A stretch of DNA of 64,000 nt. It comes from Haloarcula limicola. Its GTDB lineage: Archaea > Halobacteriota > Halobacteria > Halobacteriales > Haloarculaceae. The notes below the pieces were generated by a model, which worked only from the letters and a program-made list of their open reading frames with translations, was not told the DNA's origin and did no database searches. Location of the stretch: contig NZ_WRXM01000004.1 in NCBI RefSeq assembly GCF_010119205.1, positions 62,001 through 126,000 on the forward strand, given 5' to 3'. Shown piece by piece: positions 60,932 through 64,000 of the stretch. A program made the position numbers and the translations under genes. How positions within the stretch are numbered: the first letter of the stretch is position 1; the number at the start of each line of letters is the position of its first letter.

Positions 60932-62086
60932 CTACTGGGGGGCCTGTCGGTAGATGAGGTTGCGCTGGATGTCGTTCGCCCCCTCGTAGATGACCGGGAT
61001 GCGAACGTCGCGGTAGACGCGGGCGATGCGGTTCTCGGTCAGCACCGACCGGCCGCCGTGGAGCTGCATCCCCTTCTCGGCGCAGTCGGTCGCGGCCTCG
61101 GTCGCCTTCGTCTTCGCGAGGGCGGCCCAGTAGCCCGCGTTCTCTTGATTGGCGACACGGTCGGCGGCGTCCCACGTCAGCGACCGCGCGGACTGGAAGG
61201 CCAGTTGCATGTCGGCGAGCTTGTGCTGGACCGCCTGGAACTCGTCGACGGTCCGGCCGAACGCCTCGCGGTCGTGGACGAACTCCCACGCCTCCTCGAT
61301 GGCCGCGGCGGCCATCCCGAGGCCGTGGCCCGCGACGACGACGCGTCCGTGGTTGAAGAACTCCGCGAGCATGTAGAAGCCCGCGCCCTCGGTACCGACG
61401 AGGTTCTCCTCGGGGATGCGGCAGTCGTCGAAGACGATGTGTCCCTGCTTCGAGGCCCGAAAGCCCATCTTCTCGGGAATGTGCTCGGCGTCGTAGCCCT
61501 CGGCGTCGGTCGGGACGATGAACATCGAGAAGTTGCCGTAGCGGTTGTCCGGGTCGTCGCCGGTCTTGGCGTAGACGGTGAGCCAGTCGGCCTCGACGGC
61601 GTTACCGACCCAGTACTTCTCCCCGTTGAGCACCCACTCGTCGCCCTCCTTCTCGGCGCTGGTGGACATGCCGGCGAGGTCGCTCCCGGTCTGGGGTTCC
61701 GAGACCGCCAGTCCCGTGATCTGCTCGTTCTGGGCGACCGGTCGGAGGAACTCCTCGTGTTGGTCCTCGTTCCCGTGTTCCTCGACGATCTCCGCGCCGA
61801 AGCTCGCCAGTTGGAGCGTGAGCGCGATGCCGGCGTCCGCTCGATAGAACTCCTCCGCGACGGCGAGTACTTGGTGTAAATCGAGTCCGCGACCTCCCAA
61901 CTCTTCACCGAGGTCCTGTGCGACGAGGTCCGCGCTCATCCCCGCTTCGAGGATCTCCCAGGGATACTCCCCGGAGGCGTAGTACTCGGCGGCGTTGGGC
62001 GCGATGTGCTCCTGTGCGAACTCACGGGCCTCCTGCTTGACCTCGTGGGCACGTTCGGGCACGGGATACTCGGACAGTAACTCCAT
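60932..62086 (-). CDS. Acyl-CoA dehydrogenase
   Basis: The 384-residue flavoprotein oxidises acyl-CoA to enoyl-CoA. Motifs are GLAVSEPQTGSDLAGMST (FAD/substrate), WITNG-like WVLNGEKYWVGN, GRVVVAGHGLGMAAAAIEEA, LHGGRSVLTENRIARVYRDV and the catalytic Glu in IPVIYEGANDIQRNLIYR. The ATG giving MELLSEYPVP was chosen; an in-frame start nine codons earlier is less like the family. With the acyl-CoA synthetase at 63045 it hints at fatty-acid or branched acyl-CoA use. Confidence 0.94.
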   Translation of the reverse strand: MELLSEYPVPERAHEVKQEAREFAQEHIAPNAAEYYASGEYPWEILEAGMSADLVAQDLGEELGGRGLDLHQVLAVAEEFYRADAGIALTLQLASFGAEIVEEHGNEDQHEEFLRPVAQNEQITGLAVSEPQTGSDLAGMSTSAEKEGDEWVLNGEKYWVGNAVEADWLTVYAKTGDDPDNRYGNFSMFIVPTDAEGYDAEHIPEKMGFRASKQGHIVFDDCRIPEENLVGTEGAGFYMLAEFFNHGRVVVAGHGLGMAAAAIEEAWEFVHDREAFGRTVDEFQAVQHKLADMQLAFQSARSLTWDAADRVANQENAGYWAALAKTKATEAATDCAEKGMQLHGGRSVLTENRIARVYRDVRIPVIYEGANDIQRNLIYRQAPQ

Positions 62087-62213
62087 GAAGGCAATGATGA
62101 ATCGTGACAACATATACCTCGTGAAACTCGCGAGAACACCGGCGGAGTTGTTTTCCCGAAAACTTTGATAATTAGGACAGTACGTTTTTCCGAGATACCG
62201 CCAACTGAAGCGT

Positions 62214-62990
62214 ATGAATCGCCGTGACTACCTCGCAGCGGGACTGGGCGTCGGTGCGGCCGCGCTGAGCGGCTGTTCGTCCTTCCTAGCGGCCGCGGAG
62301 ACGCCGCGACCCATCGTGCCCGAAGAACGCCTCGACGCCACCGGCTGGGAAGAGACCGGAGACGACAGCGGCACGGTCCTGGACGAGAGCTACGGGCCGG
62401 TGACGCTCGAAGCGGTCCAGCACACGCTCCGATTTCAGGACGTCGCTCTCAGGAAGAGCGTCAGGGAACGGACGCTCGGGGAGGTCGACACCGCGCTGTC
62501 GATATTCTTCGCCTCCCGAGTCGACTTCAGCCCGAACCTCGACAACCTCCCGGCGGGCGCCGGGCAGGCCGAGATCGTCGACCAGGTGCAGACCAACGCC
62601 CGACAGCAGTTCGAACGGCAGATGGAGAACCAAGGGCTGACGAACGTCGAGGAGGTCGGCACCGGGAACATCGACGTCGACACCGGCGAGACGGCCGAGG
62701 CGGTCAACCTCTCGGCGATCTTTCCTTTCGAGGGCATCACTTTCGACGTGAGCGAGGGCCAGAGCGTCGAGGTGCCGGCCGCGGACATCGCCATCGACGC
62801 CTTCCTGGCGGTGTGGCACCACGGGGACTACGTCCTCATCTCCGGCGGGGCCCACCCCGCGGAGAACTTCAAGCAGACCATCGAGAGCGACCTGAGCGCG
62901 GGCATCAACGTCTCGGTCGACATCGACCTCGGCCTGCAACCCGAGGCCTACCGAACGGAGACGCGCTCGCTCGTCGCGGGCGTGCGGTAA
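62214..62990 (+). CDS. DUF6517-type Tat lipoprotein
   Basis: The 258-residue protein starts MNRRDYLAAGLGVGAAALSG with an RR Tat motif and a lipobox Cys 21. The mature part (VTLEAVQHTLRFQDVALRKS, AVNLSAIFPFEGITFDVSEG, DAFLAVWHHGDYVLISGGAH) resembles the 37479-38114 lipoprotein in layout and I place both in DUF6517. The repeated family in one window suggests lineage expansion. Function unknown. Confidence 0.75.
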   Translation: MNRRDYLAAGLGVGAAALSGCSSFLAAAETPRPIVPEERLDATGWEETGDDSGTVLDESYGPVTLEAVQHTLRFQDVALRKSVRERTLGEVDTALSIFFASRVDFSPNLDNLPAGAGQAEIVDQVQTNARQQFERQMENQGLTNVEEVGTGNIDVDTGETAEAVNLSAIFPFEGITFDVSEGQSVEVPAADIAIDAFLAVWHHGDYVLISGGAHPAENFKQTIESDLSAGINVSVDIDLGLQPEAYRTETRSLVAGVR

Positions 62991-63044
62991 CTCGCGACCA
63001 TCGGAGTACCCCGCGGCTACTCAGGGGGGCGTCCTAGGAGACGG

Positions 63045-64000
63045 CTACTCCGGTGCCGCGTCCTCGGGGGCGCGACCTTCGACCAGCGACTCGTCGCCGT
63101 ACTCCTCGCGGAGCGCCTGTTTATCGAACTTGCCGGTCGCCGTCTTGGGCACCTCCTCGATGGTGACGACGCTATCGGGCACCCACCACTTCGGGTACGA
63201 GTCGAGGACGTGGTCGCGCAGTTCCTCGGCCAGCGAGTCGGTGTCGGCGTCCTCGGCGGGCACGACGAGCGCGAGCGGTCGTTCCTGCCAGCGCTCGTGG
63301 GGGACGCCGATGACCGCCGCCTCCGAGACGCCCTCATGGGCCATCAGTTCGTTCTCCAGTTCCTGCGAGGAGATCCACTCGCCGCCGCTCTTGATGACGT
63401 CCTTCGAGCGGTCGACGATCTTGATGTAGCCGTCCTCGTCCACCGAGACCACGTCGCCGGTCTTCAGGTAGCCGTTCTCGAACTCCCGTTCGGTCGCTTC
63501 GGGCCGGGCGAAGTACTCCGTCGTCACCCACGGCCCGCGGATGAGGAGTTCGCCGTAGGCCTCGCCGTCGTGGGGGACCGCCTCGCCCTCGTCGTCGACG
63601 ACCTCGAACTCCAGTCCGGGGACGATGAGTCCCTGTTTCGAGCGCTTCTCCAGTTGCGTCTCGTAATCGGCGTCGTCGAGGCCGTGTTTGAGGTGCGAGA
63701 CGGCCCCGACGGGTGCCGTCTCGGTCATCCCCCACGCGTGGACGAGTTCGACGCCGTGGTCGTCGAAGAAGCGAATCATCGCCTCGGGGGCGGCGCTCCC
63801 GCCGACGACGAGGCGCTCTAACTGCGAGAGGTCGACATCGTTCTCCTTGACGTAGTCCATCAGCCCCAGCCACACCGTCGGGACGCCCGCGGTGATGGTG
63901 ACGCCCTCCGACTCGATGAGGTGCGCGAGGTCAGCCGGCTCCGGTTGCGGGCCGGGATAGACCTGTTTGGCACCGCCGGCCGTCGCGGAGAACGGCAGGC
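63045..64000 (-). CDS. Long-chain acyl-CoA synthetase (AMP-binding), 3' part
   Basis: About 318 C-terminal residues are in the window; the frame stays open to the edge and continues beyond it. Motifs are VTITAGVPTVWLGLMDYV, VVGGSAAPEAMIRFFDDHGV, HAWGMTETAPVG, YGELLIRGPWVTTEYF, YLKTGDVVSVDEDGYIKIVD and RSKDVIKSGGEWISSQELEN, all diagnostic of AMP-forming acyl-CoA synthetases. The catalytic Lys appears in VPKTATGKFDKQALRE. Chain-length preference cannot be read. Confidence 0.94.
   Translation of the reverse strand, partial: LPFSATAGGAKQVYPGPQPEPADLAHLIESEGVTITAGVPTVWLGLMDYVKENDVDLSQLERLVVGGSAAPEAMIRFFDDHGVELVHAWGMTETAPVGAVSHLKHGLDDADYETQLEKRSKQGLIVPGLEFEVVDDEGEAVPHDGEAYGELLIRGPWVTTEYFARPEATEREFENGYLKTGDVVSVDEDGYIKIVDRSKDVIKSGGEWISSQELENELMAHEGVSEAAVIGVPHERWQERPLALVVPAEDADTDSLAEELRDHVLDSYPKWWVPDSVVTIEEVPKTATGKFDKQALREEYGDESLVEGRAPEDAAPE

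Noticed and set aside
1-64000. CRISPR arrays and insertion-sequence transposases
   Set aside because: No regularly spaced repeats and no transposase motifs were seen; the only recombinase is the integrase.

Overview
The window is a chromosomal segment of a halophilic archaeon (class Halobacteria). Coding sequence is mostly very GC-rich and the proteins are strongly acidic. The genes include an archaeosortase next to a PGF-CTERM S-layer glycoprotein, an L11/L1/L10/L12 ribosomal cluster of haloarchaeal layout, archaeal Rpo11, diphthine synthase, Trm5 and pyruvate-type ferredoxin oxidoreductase. Genus cannot be fixed from sequence alone.

Layout. 1-10 kb: end of a CAP-domain gene, hisF, a zinc-ribbon/CAP-like membrane protein, rpoL, an inverted-repeat non-coding element (2900-3486), cytochrome oxidase subunit III, a zinc alcohol dehydrogenase and small haloarchaeal proteins. 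10.1-18.05 kb: an AT-richer integrated element, bounded on the right by the 3' end of a tRNA-Thr(CGT) gene and on the left by a partial copy of that end beside a tyrosine integrase. 18.3-23.1 kb: a five-gene branched-chain-amino-acid-type ABC importer. 23.3-31.3 kb: trm5, dph5, archaeosortase artA, the S-layer glycoprotein with tandem promoters, a double VOC protein and a Drg GTPase. 31.5-35 kb: ribosomal stalk cluster. 35-48 kb: TctA-like permease, CorA with a coupled micro-gene, cysS, cobalt chelatase CbiX with a DR2241-type Fe-S protein, purA and a long disordered protein. 48-51.3 kb: cytochrome oxidase subunit I with small membrane proteins. 51.3-64 kb: methylmalonyl-CoA mutase large subunit, CBS-ParB and TrkA-DHH fusions, an Lrp-type regulator beside porAB, a metallo-beta-lactamase fold protein, acyl-CoA dehydrogenase and a partial acyl-CoA synthetase.

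The most interesting part is the integrated element. On one strand it carries a compact 302-residue tRNA-guanine-transglycosylase (TGT)-like protein and a 727-residue divergent TGT/DpdA-like protein, followed one base later by a small CSGSK-motif protein. A winged-helix regulator gene is divergent from this operon, and a perfect 16-bp palindrome lies between them. Tail-to-tail with the regulator is a 484-residue protein with two candidate PD-(D/E)XK nuclease motifs. I read this as a compact candidate 7-deazaguanine DNA-modification and restriction system. Haloarchaea already make preQ0 for tRNA archaeosine, so the element would not need its own preQ0 synthesis genes. The TGT folds are visible in the motifs; DNA as the substrate and the restriction role are inference.
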